Positions 29,252 through 36,346 of a stretch of 39,056 nucleotides of DNA are shown in pieces. The stretch spans positions 1-39,056 of the forward strand of contig NZ_JACMOO010000126.1 of the NCBI RefSeq assembly GCF_014377975.1, read 5' to 3'. A program made the position numbers and the translations under genes. The notes beneath the pieces were generated by a model. It saw only the letters and a program-made list of their open reading frames with translations, was not told the origin of the DNA and ran no database searches. Each line of letters starts with the position of its first letter. The first letter of the stretch is position 1. This DNA comes from Ferruginibacter sp. Lineage in GTDB: Bacteria > Bacteroidota > Bacteroidia > Chitinophagales > Chitinophagaceae.

Positions 29252-30247
29252 TCAATGAATATTATTCCTTCTTTGAGTCAGTTCTCTCCAGGTTGTTACA
29301 ATAATTCCTTCTTTTTTAAGTGCCGCCTTAAATGCAGGATCTGTCATGGCAAGCAGGTCGCCTTTACGAACAGCACCACTGCTGCTTATGTAAGGAAACA
29401 CTTCGGTAGTTTTTGTACAATGCATGATCATCATGGTAATACCCGGTAGCAATAATTTGATTGCTTCAATATATTTGGCTGTTTTAAAAGCTTGTAGTTT
29501 TTTATCGTCGTTTGCAATAGTATCAGGGATCTTCCAGTCGTAGCTAAAATTATGTAAGTCATCCAGTACGGGCAAGCCTGCTGCCCAAAGTATTTTTCCA
29601 ATACCCTGCATTTGTTTTATCATGGCATCAGGGGCATGGGTCTGTTGCCGGATAAGTACATCCTGGCCACCAGGCAGCATTACGGGAATATGTTTTTCAA
29701 TACCCACTTTAATATAACGTTGTAAAAAATCAGGTGATGCAAATAAAGTGCCCATGTGCGAATCCAGGTGGGTAGGTAAAAAGCCCATATTGTTAGCTCT
29801 TTGGAGCTGTGCAAGTATTTCTGTTTCCACTTCATCTGCTGAAGCATGCTTTACCACATCTTCAACCGAAGGCCAAAGATCACCTTCTTTATCTGTTAAT
29901 CCAGGTACACTTTCTTTGCAAGCAAGCGGAGCCCATCGATAATCTTGCCATTCCGAAGTAAGTGTTAAATGCAGGCCTGCGTCTATTTCCGGGTGTTGTT
30001 TTAAATAACGAACAAAGCCGGGCACCCAAGGGCAGGGCATCATTACACTGCAAGAAGTAGCAGCGCCTTTGGTAATCGCTTCAATCGCTCCTTCGTTGGA
30101 ATCGTAACTCATGCCTGCATCGTCTACATGTAGTATCAATACCTTTGATCCACCTGGGTAGCCAAGCTTTTCTGCAAAAGTGGTATCTGTAATTTGTGCC
30201 CTGCACAATTCAATTAAAAAAATAGAGAGAAAAAAAATAATACGCAT
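29252..30247 (-). CDS. Secreted YdjC/ChbG-family carbohydrate deacetylase
   Basis: A 331-residue protein with a signal peptide (about 1-18, before QITDTTF). The YdjC fold is shown by ILHVDDAGMSYDSNEGAIEA (metal-binding DD), DAGLHLTLTSEW (histidine), THLDSHMGTLFASPDFL (histidines of the third motif) and the C-terminal GITMMIMHCTK. The best-studied member, ChbG, removes acetyl groups from chitobiose derivatives. The exported form here suggests action on oligosaccharides in the periplasm; the true substrate is not known. It stands alone, 226 bp from the end of the TonB receptor gene upstream. Confidence 0.9.
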   Translation of the reverse strand: MRIIFFLSIFLIELCRAQITDTTFAEKLGYPGGSKVLILHVDDAGMSYDSNEGAIEAITKGAATSCSVMMPCPWVPGFVRYLKQHPEIDAGLHLTLTSEWQDYRWAPLACKESVPGLTDKEGDLWPSVEDVVKHASADEVETEILAQLQRANNMGFLPTHLDSHMGTLFASPDFLQRYIKVGIEKHIPVMLPGGQDVLIRQQTHAPDAMIKQMQGIGKILWAAGLPVLDDLHNFSYDWKIPDTIANDDKKLQAFKTAKYIEAIKLLLPGITMMIMHCTKTTEVFPYISSSGAVRKGDLLAMTDPAFKAALKKEGIIVTTWRELTQRRNNIH

Positions 30248-30428
30248 TTGGAAGCTTTTATGATAAAAGATAAAACTAATAATAATAAAACAAAGCTCAG
30301 CTGCTTTATTATATTATTGTAAAAGCCAGATTTGGTATTGTTGATGGCAAAACAAATAAGAGGTTGAACAAAAAGATAATAATTTTGCAATAGTACATTA
30401 TAAAGACCGGGATAAAATTCTATTGGAT

Positions 30429-30469
30429 ACGCAATTGCCTGCTGTGTTTCTATCAGCAGGCAATTGCGT
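30429..30469 (-). terminator. Strong hairpin just after the TonB receptor gene
   Basis: Perfect 16-bp arms, acgcaattgcctgctg (30429-30444) and its complement (30454-30469), enclose a 9-nt loop. It starts 4 bp after the receptor stop codon. There is no T-run on the minus strand, so it may stabilise the 3' end of the mRNA rather than terminate. Confidence 0.75.
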
Positions 30470-30472
30470 TTA

Positions 30473-32938
30473 TTAAAATGAAAGAATTGCTTTTACACAA
30501 ATATTTCTACCCATATTGTACATTCCAAAATGGTTGTAGGGTGCTTGTGTATAATACTCAAAATATTTTAACCGGCTAAGGTTGGATTGGTTGGTTTTTT
30601 CAAAAATATTATTTACCTGTACCTGAAATAATACGGTATTACTTTTTGAGAAATTTATTTTTGTGTTGGTTGAAATATTAAACAGGGTGTAGGCGGGTGT
30701 TGCTGTTTCAGTGTTGTTCAAAGCTAAATATCTGTTTTGTGCCCCACTATACTCGGCTTCAATTTTTACGTTGATTTCTTCAAGTGTTTTTGATATTTTT
30801 TTAATGTTTTGGTTAATGCTGGTCAATACCTTCAGGGGTGGAATTAAGGGTAAAAATTCACCATTAAGCCCTGCGTTTTTATAGGCTTTTTTTCTGTTGT
30901 ATCCATACACCACCGACAAGGAGTTATCAAAAGAAAATCCTTTTAAAATTGCCGGATGAATATTCAACAGCATTTCCATTCCATACAATTGCGCTGCTGC
31001 CTGCTGGTATTGAAAAGTTTTATTTCCCTGTGCATCTGTAATTGCATTTCCAGTGGCATCTGTTAATTCTGACAAATAAATATAGTGTTGCATATTATTG
31101 TTAAAAATACTTGCCGATGCCGAAAAGTCTTTATAATAAATGTCTACACCAATGTCTTCCTGTAAACTAAATTCCGGAACAAAATTTCTGTTGCCCAAAT
31201 AAATAATATGCGCTCCGGGATCAAGCCCGTTAGAGGCAAATTCAGTTATACCTGGCGCCTTGTATCCTCTTGCTACATTGGCTTTTACGTTTAGGTGTTC
31301 GTTTGCCTGGTAGGTTGCCCCCATGCTTAAGGATGTGCCGTGGAATGTTTTGGTAAATGCCGGAAATTGTAAATATGCATCAGCAATACCGGTAGAAAAT
31401 ACTCGTTTTGCAAAACCTGTAACCGTATCTTTTTTTGTATAAAAATCGCCGCTCTGTAAAAAGCGTAAATCATACCTTGCACCAGCGCTGATGACCCATT
31501 TATTTTGTTTCCATTTTGCAAAAATATAACTGCCCGCGTCAAATAAACTATAATCGGGTATTGGAAAATTAGTGGCATTTTTACTTTGATTATTTTGGTA
31601 CATTCCATTTATTCCAACGGAAATTTCGGTATTTAAAAAGGAGGAAGCATTATAACGAAAACCATAATTAAGCGTATTTAACCGCACATACATACCTGCC
31701 TGTTGTGGTACTGTAGGGTGATTATATTCCCTGCGGATATTTTGCTGCAGTGCCAGTGTAAAATCAATGTCTCCGTTACCGGTTTGATAATGATTATTAC
31801 TGTAAACCCTGTAGTGTTGAATATGCTGGTGCAAAGCACTTAACCGGTAACTATTTAATGCTTCATCCGAAACAATTGGCCGGTCTTTAATGTCGTCATT
31901 GTCGCCTTCATCAATTTGCTTTGTAAATTTTCTTGTCAAAGAATCCCGGCTTCCGTCTGGTATGCCCTGTAAATTATCGTACAGTGTAAGATTTAAATTT
32001 GAGTAGCCACCCTTGCTAAAATGTTGAACAGTTGCCGAGGCGTTGGTTTCCTTAAAGCCCGTGTTATAAACCCTTCCGTCAATATTATTGGTGTAATTTT
32101 TAGCTATTCGGTAAGATCCCCGCAAAGCATAAGCCCAATGATTTTTTGAAAACGTAAGCCTTATTCCGTTGCCTGCTAATCCATTGTTGGCCTGGTATTC
32201 GATAAAATATTTTCCTTGTATATTTTCATCCTTGTTTGCCGGCATTGCAGGCAGTAAACTCACTACTCCTGCTACCGCATCGGAGCCATACATAATACTC
32301 GCAGGCCCTTTAACAACTTCCGCCCGGCTAATATTATACGCATCCACTTCAATGCCATGTTCATCGCCCCATTGTTGTCCTTCCTGCCTTATACCGTCGT
32401 ACAAAGTAAGCACCCTGTTATGGCCAAGGCCACGTATGAATGGCTTGGAAATATTAGGTCCTGTTTTTACCGCATTTAAACCAGGCGCATTTTTTACCAA
32501 TACATCGATTATATTATTTTCAGCACTTTGTTCAATCGCTTTTGCAGATATAGTAACAATAGCAACTGGATTTTCCCTTACCCTGGTTGCTTTTGAAACA
32601 CCTGTAACCACTACTTCGTTTAATATGCCTCTTGTCGGTTGTAGCAGAATTTGATATGTAAATTTTGCCGCGTTAAGTTCTATCGTGTCAGCAACATACC
32701 CTACAATAGAAACTGCCAGTTTTGCAGGGGGTATATTTTGTGGAATGGTTATTTCAAACTTTCCCTCCCTGTTGGTTATTGCCCCAATGGTTGATTTTAC
32801 AATTACAATGTTGCAAAACCCAATTGGCTGTTGCGTTTCGGCATCTCTTATCTCCCCGTTAACAGTTTGAGCCAGTGCCGGTAACTGAATGGATATAAGC
32901 GGCATTAAAATAATTGCAAAAAGATATATTTTGTTCAT
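30473..32938 (-). CDS. TonB-dependent outer-membrane receptor, probably metal-related
   Basis: An 821-residue receptor. A signal peptide (ending ALAQ) is followed by a carboxypeptidase-regulatory-like domain (about 25-105, NGEIRDAETQQPIGFCNI, NREGKFEITIP) and the plug (about 110-240: LVKNAPGLNAVKTG, FIRGLGHNRVLTLYDGIRQE, RAEVVKGPASIMYGSDAVAG). The rest is the 22-strand barrel. The plug segment GQQWGDEHGIEVDAYNI has acidic and histidine residues near the ligand side, as in some metal receptors, but this is only suggestive. The gene is divergent from a DtxR-family regulator, and a DtxR-like palindrome lies 34 bp before its start codon, so metal control is likely. No partner lipoprotein or permease gene is adjacent. 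Confidence 0.93.
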   Translation of the reverse strand: MNKIYLFAIILMPLISIQLPALAQTVNGEIRDAETQQPIGFCNIVIVKSTIGAITNREGKFEITIPQNIPPAKLAVSIVGYVADTIELNAAKFTYQILLQPTRGILNEVVVTGVSKATRVRENPVAIVTISAKAIEQSAENNIIDVLVKNAPGLNAVKTGPNISKPFIRGLGHNRVLTLYDGIRQEGQQWGDEHGIEVDAYNISRAEVVKGPASIMYGSDAVAGVVSLLPAMPANKDENIQGKYFIEYQANNGLAGNGIRLTFSKNHWAYALRGSYRIAKNYTNNIDGRVYNTGFKETNASATVQHFSKGGYSNLNLTLYDNLQGIPDGSRDSLTRKFTKQIDEGDNDDIKDRPIVSDEALNSYRLSALHQHIQHYRVYSNNHYQTGNGDIDFTLALQQNIRREYNHPTVPQQAGMYVRLNTLNYGFRYNASSFLNTEISVGINGMYQNNQSKNATNFPIPDYSLFDAGSYIFAKWKQNKWVISAGARYDLRFLQSGDFYTKKDTVTGFAKRVFSTGIADAYLQFPAFTKTFHGTSLSMGATYQANEHLNVKANVARGYKAPGITEFASNGLDPGAHIIYLGNRNFVPEFSLQEDIGVDIYYKDFSASASIFNNNMQHYIYLSELTDATGNAITDAQGNKTFQYQQAAAQLYGMEMLLNIHPAILKGFSFDNSLSVVYGYNRKKAYKNAGLNGEFLPLIPPLKVLTSINQNIKKISKTLEEINVKIEAEYSGAQNRYLALNNTETATPAYTLFNISTNTKINFSKSNTVLFQVQVNNIFEKTNQSNLSRLKYFEYYTQAPYNHFGMYNMGRNICVKAILSF

Positions 32939-32971
32939 CTAATAAAATAATAATAAATATAAAAATAAAAA

Positions 32972-32987
32972 GTTAGACGAAGCTAAC
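32972..32987. promoter_or_regulatory. DtxR-like operator palindrome
   Basis: GTTAGACGAAGCTAAC has TTAG and CTAA half-sites separated by 6 bp, the same geometry as the DtxR/IdeR consensus TTAG-N6-CTAA. It sits between the divergent TonB receptor and DtxR-family regulator genes, 34 bp before the receptor start and 65 bp before the regulator start. It is the only GC-containing palindrome in an otherwise AT-only region. Confidence 0.6.
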
Positions 32988-33016
32988 AATAATTATTAAA
33001 AAATAATAATTTATAA

Positions 33017-33048
33017 TTGTAATAGGGTAAATATTTTTATTAGATTTG
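33017..33048 (+). promoter_or_regulatory. Candidate promoter of the DtxR-family gene
   Basis: TTG at 33017-33019 and TAGATTTG at 33041-33048, 21 bp apart, fit the Bacteroidota pattern TTG-N17-23-TAnnTTTG. The ATG at 33053 is only 4 bp after the box, so the mRNA would be leaderless or nearly so. Confidence 0.6.
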
Positions 33049-33052
33049 TTGA

Positions 33053-33709
33053 ATGTATACACTTACAGAGGAAAATTATTTAAAGGCATTGTTTAATATG
33101 GCCAATGAAACCGGCGAGGTAAATGTTGCAGAACTATCCAAAAGGCTTGAAATTAAAATGCCTACTGTAACCAGTATGATGAAAAAGCTGTCTGAAAAAA
33201 AACTGGTGCATTATGAAAGTTATAAACCGTTGCGGCTTACAGATAAAGGTAAAAAAGAAGCCGGCCTTATTATACGCAAACACCGGCTTACAGAAATGTT
33301 TTTAGTAGATAAAATGAAGCTGGGCTGGGAAGATGTTCACGATATTGCTGAACAAATTGAACACATACAGTCACGGGTATTTTTTGAAAAAATGGATGAA
33401 TTATTAGGTAATCCAAAACTGGATCCGCATGGCTCGCCCATACCTGATAAAAATGGAAAAATATTTTGGAAAGAATACAGCAAATTAAGCGATTGCAAAG
33501 TGGGCGAAATTGTTACACTGGCTGCCGTAATAAATACGTCCACAGAATTCTTAAAGTTTTTAAATACGCGTGAATTACGCCTGGGATTGAAACTTAAAAT
33601 AATATCAATAGAACCGTTCGACAAGTCAGTAGTAGTGATGTATGGTAAACGGCAAACTGAAGTATTAAGCAATGTTGCCTGCGAAAGATTGTTGGTTGAA
33701 AAAGTCTAG
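33053..33709 (+). CDS. DtxR/MntR-family metal-dependent repressor
   Basis: A 218-residue regulator with an N-terminal winged helix (about 1-62, NVAELSKRLEIKMPTVTSMM as recognition region), a dimerisation domain (about 65-140) and a C-terminal SH3-like/FeoA-type domain (about 150-218). Candidate metal ligands are H77 and E81 in RKHRLTEMFL, H96 in DVHDI, and E100, E103 and H104 in AEQIEHIQS. E100 takes the place of the cysteine of DtxR, as in manganese-type MntR, but the N-terminal D and E ligands of MntR are N8 and K11 here, so the metal (Fe or Mn) is open. It is divergent from a TonB receptor with a matching operator between, and would repress that receptor when metal is plentiful. Confidence 0.93.
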   Translation: MYTLTEENYLKALFNMANETGEVNVAELSKRLEIKMPTVTSMMKKLSEKKLVHYESYKPLRLTDKGKKEAGLIIRKHRLTEMFLVDKMKLGWEDVHDIAEQIEHIQSRVFFEKMDELLGNPKLDPHGSPIPDKNGKIFWKEYSKLSDCKVGEIVTLAAVINTSTEFLKFLNTRELRLGLKLKIISIEPFDKSVVVMYGKRQTEVLSNVACERLLVEKV

Positions 33710-33722
33710 TTCAGGATACCTG

Positions 33723-34631
33723 TTATTGCTCCGCCGAAAACCCGCTTTTTTTTAACTGATCAAAAAGCAGGGTGGTTTTTTCTATTGCTGCATCCCCGTT
33801 ACTATCAAAAATCCGGAAGGTTTCTTTGTCACCTTTGTACAATGGATTTTCCTGCATATCGCCCTGCGATTTATATGCAGCAATTACCCATTGCGCTATC
33901 ACTTTATACGAAACCTGTTTGCCATGTCCAAAGTGGGTGGCCACATCCAGGTAAAAGGATGGTGCATTTTTTTTCATGGTTGTTTCAGGAAAGCCCCCCA
34001 GCATAGAAAAAGTTTCAGGTGTTTCATCTTTATAAGTGCTGCCTGCCAGTATGATTGGGCGCCTTGCCCCTTTGTATCTTTTTAAAGCCCGTAAAGCCAT
34101 GATGGCAGCCGTTTTATGGTGGCCGTGCTGACCTGCAAAAGGAAGCATGGTAATAATAAAATCGTATTGTTGTGCAGCCAATAACTGATCTAATTTTTTT
34201 TCAATAAAAGGAACATCCCAGTTTTGCCCGGTAACGTATGGAATCGGATTTAAATTATAATAATCGTCTGGCTGGTCAAAAAAATAATAGTTCCTTATAC
34301 CCATAATATCGCCAGCTTCCATCAGTTCTTTTTTTCTAATGCGGGGCAACTCTGCCCTCCCAATGGTGGAATCTGTCAGCTTTAGTTTATAATACACTGA
34401 TCCAAGCTCCGATCCGTTAAATCCGCCCTGGCCGTCTGTTATCAAAGCAAGGTCCACTGTGCCTTTCAGCTCATGCGTAATTTTATAAAGTATTATGGGA
34501 AAACTGGTTTCGTCATCCGGATGGGCGTTTACAACTAATACCCTTGGCCCTGTTTGAGCCAATAGCATAGCAGAATAAAAGAGCAAACAAAAACCAGTAA
34601 TACCTCCATATTTTAAATGTGTATTTTTCAT
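33723..34631 (-). CDS. Secreted PIG-L family deacetylase
   Basis: A 302-residue zinc-dependent deacetylase of the PIG-L/LmbE family. The zinc motif is VLVVNAHPDDETSFP and the second site is GQHGHHKTAAIMAL. The family normally removes N-acetyl from glucosamine-type sugars. ATG 34631 was chosen rather than an ATG 19 codons upstream because it begins a normal signal peptide (MKNTHLKYGGITGFCLLFYS, ending LLAQ); the protein is thus exported, unlike the BshB1 type. The gene is convergent with the DtxR-family gene and only 13 bp from it. The degraded gene upstream is in the same orientation. Confidence 0.9.
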   Translation of the reverse strand: MKNTHLKYGGITGFCLLFYSAMLLAQTGPRVLVVNAHPDDETSFPIILYKITHELKGTVDLALITDGQGGFNGSELGSVYYKLKLTDSTIGRAELPRIRKKELMEAGDIMGIRNYYFFDQPDDYYNLNPIPYVTGQNWDVPFIEKKLDQLLAAQQYDFIITMLPFAGQHGHHKTAAIMALRALKRYKGARRPIILAGSTYKDETPETFSMLGGFPETTMKKNAPSFYLDVATHFGHGKQVSYKVIAQWVIAAYKSQGDMQENPLYKGDKETFRIFDSNGDAAIEKTTLLFDQLKKSGFSAEQ

Positions 34632-34690
34632 ATTATTATAAATTGTGAAGATGAAAGGAAGATGATTGTTCAAAGAAAATATTCTCATTT

Positions 34691-35207
34691 TTAATTGCTC
34701 TTTATGTAGACAGATACCGCAAAGTAACAGGATTTATTGGAGCTTAACTGTAGGGTATAGTTTTTTAACCTGATATACCTTTCAATATTTAACCTGTTTA
34801 CGCCAGCCTTATCAACTTTTTCAATTGCGCTTGGAATAAGCGTACCGGTCTTTGTTGTTATGGTGAATTAAAAATTATTGCCTTCCCATTTCTGGTCGCT
34901 GCAATATTCCAAATGCCCGGTATACAAACTATTTGTAATCGTATAGCTGCCGCCACCCTAACTGCATGCAGCAGATGAATCTTTGCCTTTAGTAAGATCA
35001 TGTTTCAAAAAGGCAAAACAGGTATTGTTAATGATTTTGATCAATGACAAATTTTTGTTGTGATAAGTTATGATAGTATCGCCTTTTTCAATAGTTGTAT
35101 TGCCAGGTGCCCATAATGAGGAGAGAGGTATTTTTCGTTTGCTCCTTTACGGGTTTTGCCCGGCAGGATACGGGTAAAGAAGTGATTACGACAAATCCAA
35201 TACTCAT
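34691..35207 (-). pseudogene. Degraded gene for a small exported protein of unknown function
   Basis: On the minus strand, ATG 35207-35205 starts a signal-like segment (MSIGFVVITSLPVSCRAKPV). A frameshift near 35110-35160 leads into a frame reading TIEKGDTIITYHNKNLSLIK, NNTCFAFLKHDLTKGKDSSA, a TAG, SYTITNSLYTGHLEYCSDQK, WEGNNF, a TAA, then FTITTKTGTLIP and a conserved-looking end VDKAGVNRLNIERYIRLK. The total of 517 bp equals 172 codons plus one base, as expected for one net indel. One stop (TAA) is a probable CAA change. The alternating polar strands suggest a small beta-barrel (lipocalin-like) protein, but no family was identified with confidence. Confidence 0.6.
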
Positions 35208-35447
35208 TTTTATGTATTTACTTTTTGATAATTACTACATTTATATTTACCGCTAATATACGCTACTCAATATTTAAAATAAAGTAACAAAAGTTTTTTA
35301 AGCGTAAGCATCCTATTGATTCACTCAATCATGACTATAATATTTTTTGCGGGGGAACACCAACGTTCCCCGGCAAAAATAAAATATCGTTGCACTGCTA
35401 TCCGTGAATAAGATAGCTACCTTTAAACACCATTAACCAGGGGGACA
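35208..35447. other. AT-rich intergenic stretch before the palindrome
   Basis: About 240 bp of AT-rich sequence between the degraded gene and the palindrome. A small hairpin is possible at 35350-35380 (gggggaacaccaacgttcccc: arms ggggaac and gttcccc), which could end transcription from either side. No open frame was found. Confidence 0.4.
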
Positions 35448-35481
35448 CATTTTATATATTTTCTAGAAAATATATAAAATG
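35448..35481. repeat. Perfect 34-bp AT-rich palindrome upstream of the PhyH-family gene
   Basis: The left half is cattttatatattttct (35448-35464 plus centre) and the right half is its exact complement, with no spacer and CTAG at the centre. It ends 20 bp before the ATG at 35502, so it is in the leader or promoter. With no G-C core and no T-run it is not a typical terminator. It could be an operator for a dimeric repressor, a cruciform-prone site, or an mRNA hairpin covering the translation start. Confidence 0.97.
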
Positions 35482-35501
35482 GTACATAAAATTAAAAATG
35501 T

Positions 35502-36317
35502 ATGAACACTTTAGTTACCGGCGAGCAGGTGCAATTTTATCAGCAAGATGGATTTTTATTGGTAGAAGATTTTCTTAACCAGGACGAATTTTCATTTTGG
35601 CGACAGGCAGTAACAGAAGCAATAGCGCAAAGAGGAGGAAAAAAAATGCCGTGCAGAGAGGCTAAAATAGGGGAAGATGATGGCATTAATAAGTACAGCG
35701 ATTATTATGTAAAAGTATTTGACCAGATGCTGAACCTTTGGCAAACCAATGACAAGGTGAAGCAAATAATGCTGGATGAAAAAATAGGTAAGATGGCAGC
35801 TACTTTAGCAGGATGGAGCGGCACCCGGATCTGGCATGACCAGGCATTGATAAAACGCTCCTGGGCCAATCCTACTTCCTGGCATTTGGACACCCCTTTC
35901 TGGTCGTTCAGCGACAGGCGTGCTTTATCCATCTGGGTAGCGCTGGATGATGCGACTTATGAAAATGGATGTTTATATTTTATCCCGGGTACTTTTCGCA
36001 ACACTACTTTTGAGAATCCGGGGATCGGAAAAAATATGGATGCTATCTTTGATTTTTATCCACAGTTTAAACAATTTAAATCAGTTGCCGTGCCCGTAAA
36101 AGCAGGTAGTTGCTCTTTTCACAACGGATTAACCATTCATGGTGCAGGAGCTAATATGACCAATGGTTTCAGGCGTGCCATGACATGTGCCTATATGCCG
36201 GATGGCGCTACTTTTAATGGTATAAAAAATATATTGAGTGATGAACAGGTAGCAAAATTAGCGATTGGAGATTTATTAAATGATGAGTCACAAAATCCCC
36301 TAATTTACAGTGTATAA
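35502..36317 (+). CDS. Phytanoyl-CoA-dioxygenase (PhyH) family oxygenase
   Basis: A 271-residue Fe(II)/2-oxoglutarate-dependent oxygenase. The facial triad is H128 and D130 in SWHLDTPFWSF and H213 in LTIHGAGANMTNGFRRAMTC; R224 or R225 would bind 2-oxoglutarate. The start at 35502 is supported by the fold beginning at once (VQFYQQDGFLLVEDFL). It has no signal peptide. The family hydroxylates many small molecules and cannot be narrowed down from sequence. The gene lies 29 bp before the glycosidase gene on the same strand, so they are probably cotranscribed, under the palindrome at 35448-35481. Such PhyH genes often accompany polysaccharide or secondary-metabolite genes in Bacteroidota, but a role here is only inferred. 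Confidence 0.9.
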   Translation: MNTLVTGEQVQFYQQDGFLLVEDFLNQDEFSFWRQAVTEAIAQRGGKKMPCREAKIGEDDGINKYSDYYVKVFDQMLNLWQTNDKVKQIMLDEKIGKMAATLAGWSGTRIWHDQALIKRSWANPTSWHLDTPFWSFSDRRALSIWVALDDATYENGCLYFIPGTFRNTTFENPGIGKNMDAIFDFYPQFKQFKSVAVPVKAGSCSFHNGLTIHGAGANMTNGFRRAMTCAYMPDGATFNGIKNILSDEQVAKLAIGDLLNDESQNPLIYSV

Positions 36318-36346
36318 TAACTTTTATATCCAATAAAACAAGTTGT

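Noticed and set aside
30429-30469. Hairpin after the receptor gene as a small RNA or attenuator
   Set aside because: It directly follows the stop codon and has no own promoter box; a 3'-end stabilising structure is simpler.
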